Below, piece after piece: positions 51,035 through 51,175 of a DNA stretch of 51,175 bases (within the stretch, counting starts at the first letter, position 1; each line of letters opens with the position of its first letter). The notes beneath the pieces were generated by a model. That model ran no database searches, was not told the origin of the DNA, and saw only the letters and a list, made by a program, of their open reading frames with translations. This DNA is from an uncultured Chitinophagaceae bacterium (GTDB lineage Bacteria; Bacteroidota; Bacteroidia; Chitinophagales; Chitinophagaceae): NCBI GenBank assembly GCA_903883945.1, contig CAISCV010000281.1:1-51175 (forward strand), read 5' to 3'. Position numbers and translations under genes: made by a program.

Positions 51035-51175
51035 CAATGTCGTTTAGTTAAGGATTTTGTCATAGTGGTTTGTAATTCATGTGAAAAGGTCTTTTTTGTC
51101 TGTTGCTTCTTTTCTCTATTCTGTTGGGTCTTATTATTTCCCTTGTCTTTTCGACTATGAGGTCAAAAGCCTTCA
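51035..51175. mobile_element. Left end of an IS4-like insertion sequence, cut by the window edge
   Basis: The terminal sequence CAATGTCGTTTAGTTAAGG (51035-51053) matches the MITE end in 18 of 19 bases. The 10 bases before it, GGTAAATATG (51025-51034), are the predicted target duplication. The rest of the element lies outside the window. Confidence 0.75.
51060..51175 (-). CDS. C-terminal end of an IS4-type transposase (partial)
   Basis: The minus strand reads 37 codons ending in TGA at 51060-51062: 'KAFDLIVEKTREIIRPNR' then 'IEKRSNRQKRPFHMNYKPL'. A basic tail with 'RPNR.EKR..RQKRPF' is like the C-termini of IS4-family DDE transposases. The catalytic residues lie beyond the window, so activity cannot be judged. 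Confidence 0.7.
   Translation of the reverse strand, partial: KAFDLIVEKTREIIRPNRIEKRSNRQKRPFHMNYKPL

Overview
This 51,175-bp window looks like chromosome from a low-GC Bacteroidota bacterium, probably a relative of the Chitinophagaceae/Sphingobacteriia (the family level is an inference). The evidence is internal. Promoters upstream of tRNA genes match the phylum pattern TTG-N20/21-TAnnTTTG. Shine-Dalgarno sites are mostly absent. Two large secreted proteins end in type IX secretion (Por) sorting domains. The housekeeping genes (futalosine-type mqnA, ccmC plus a tiny ccmD-like gene, HI0933-type flavoprotein, CNT nucleoside transporter) fit the phylum. All assignments come from reading the sequence; no database search was run.

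Layout. 0.1-3.1 kb: a YD-like secreted protein, a T9SS phosphoesterase and a small membrane protein. 3.2 kb: tRNA-Ala. 3.6-7.3 kb: a minus-strand polyphosphate operon (ppk1, ppx, a DUF218 protein). 7.5-10.5 kb: a minus-strand glycan operon (small outer-membrane-like protein, membrane GT2 glycosyltransferase, UDP-GlcNAc 2-epimerase). 10.9-22 kb: core genes (tRNA-Lys, ispD, MacB-like permease, NamZ-type DUF1343 protein, FKBP isomerase, tRNA-Gln, flavoprotein, CDF metal exporter, ccmC/ccmD, glutamate-type dehydrogenase, lactonase). 22.4-31.2 kb: an accessory region of mostly unrecognised genes, with a 21-bp tandem repeat array, a cluster of small two-helix membrane proteins, a short non-autonomous transposon and tRNA-Leu. 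31.4-38.3 kb: a surface-polysaccharide cluster (acyltransferase, sugar aminotransferase, UDP-Glc dehydrogenase, UDP-xylose synthase, UDP-GlcNAc dehydrogenase, rfbD). 38.5-51 kb: polA, a two-domain DUF3494 (ice-binding-like) T9SS protein, a second 21-bp array, mqnA, purB, a metallophosphoesterase, a UPF0173 hydrolase, a CNT transporter and, at the right edge, the start of an IS4-like insertion sequence.

The most unusual part is 23.8-27.1 kb. It holds a lipoprotein-like gene and six small tandem genes. The six mostly share one plan: helix, short basic loop often with a (V/L)YK/E motif, second helix, then a hydrophilic tail built from a degenerate five-residue repeat of the form h-D-(S/T)-x-(K/R/Q). 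I do not recognise this group and treat it as the best candidate for an undescribed system. A 158-bp element with perfect 19-bp terminal inverted repeats and a perfect 10-bp target duplication is inserted inside this cluster. Its ends match the end of the IS4-like element cut off at the right edge of the window, which implies that a related transposase can mobilise it.

Functionally, the polysaccharide genes at 7.5-10.5 kb and 31-38 kb would together supply UDP-ManNAc, UDP-GlcA, UDP-Xyl, UDP-GlcNAcA and a deoxysugar reductase. Several pathway partners (rfbA/B/C, polymerase, flippase) are not in the window.
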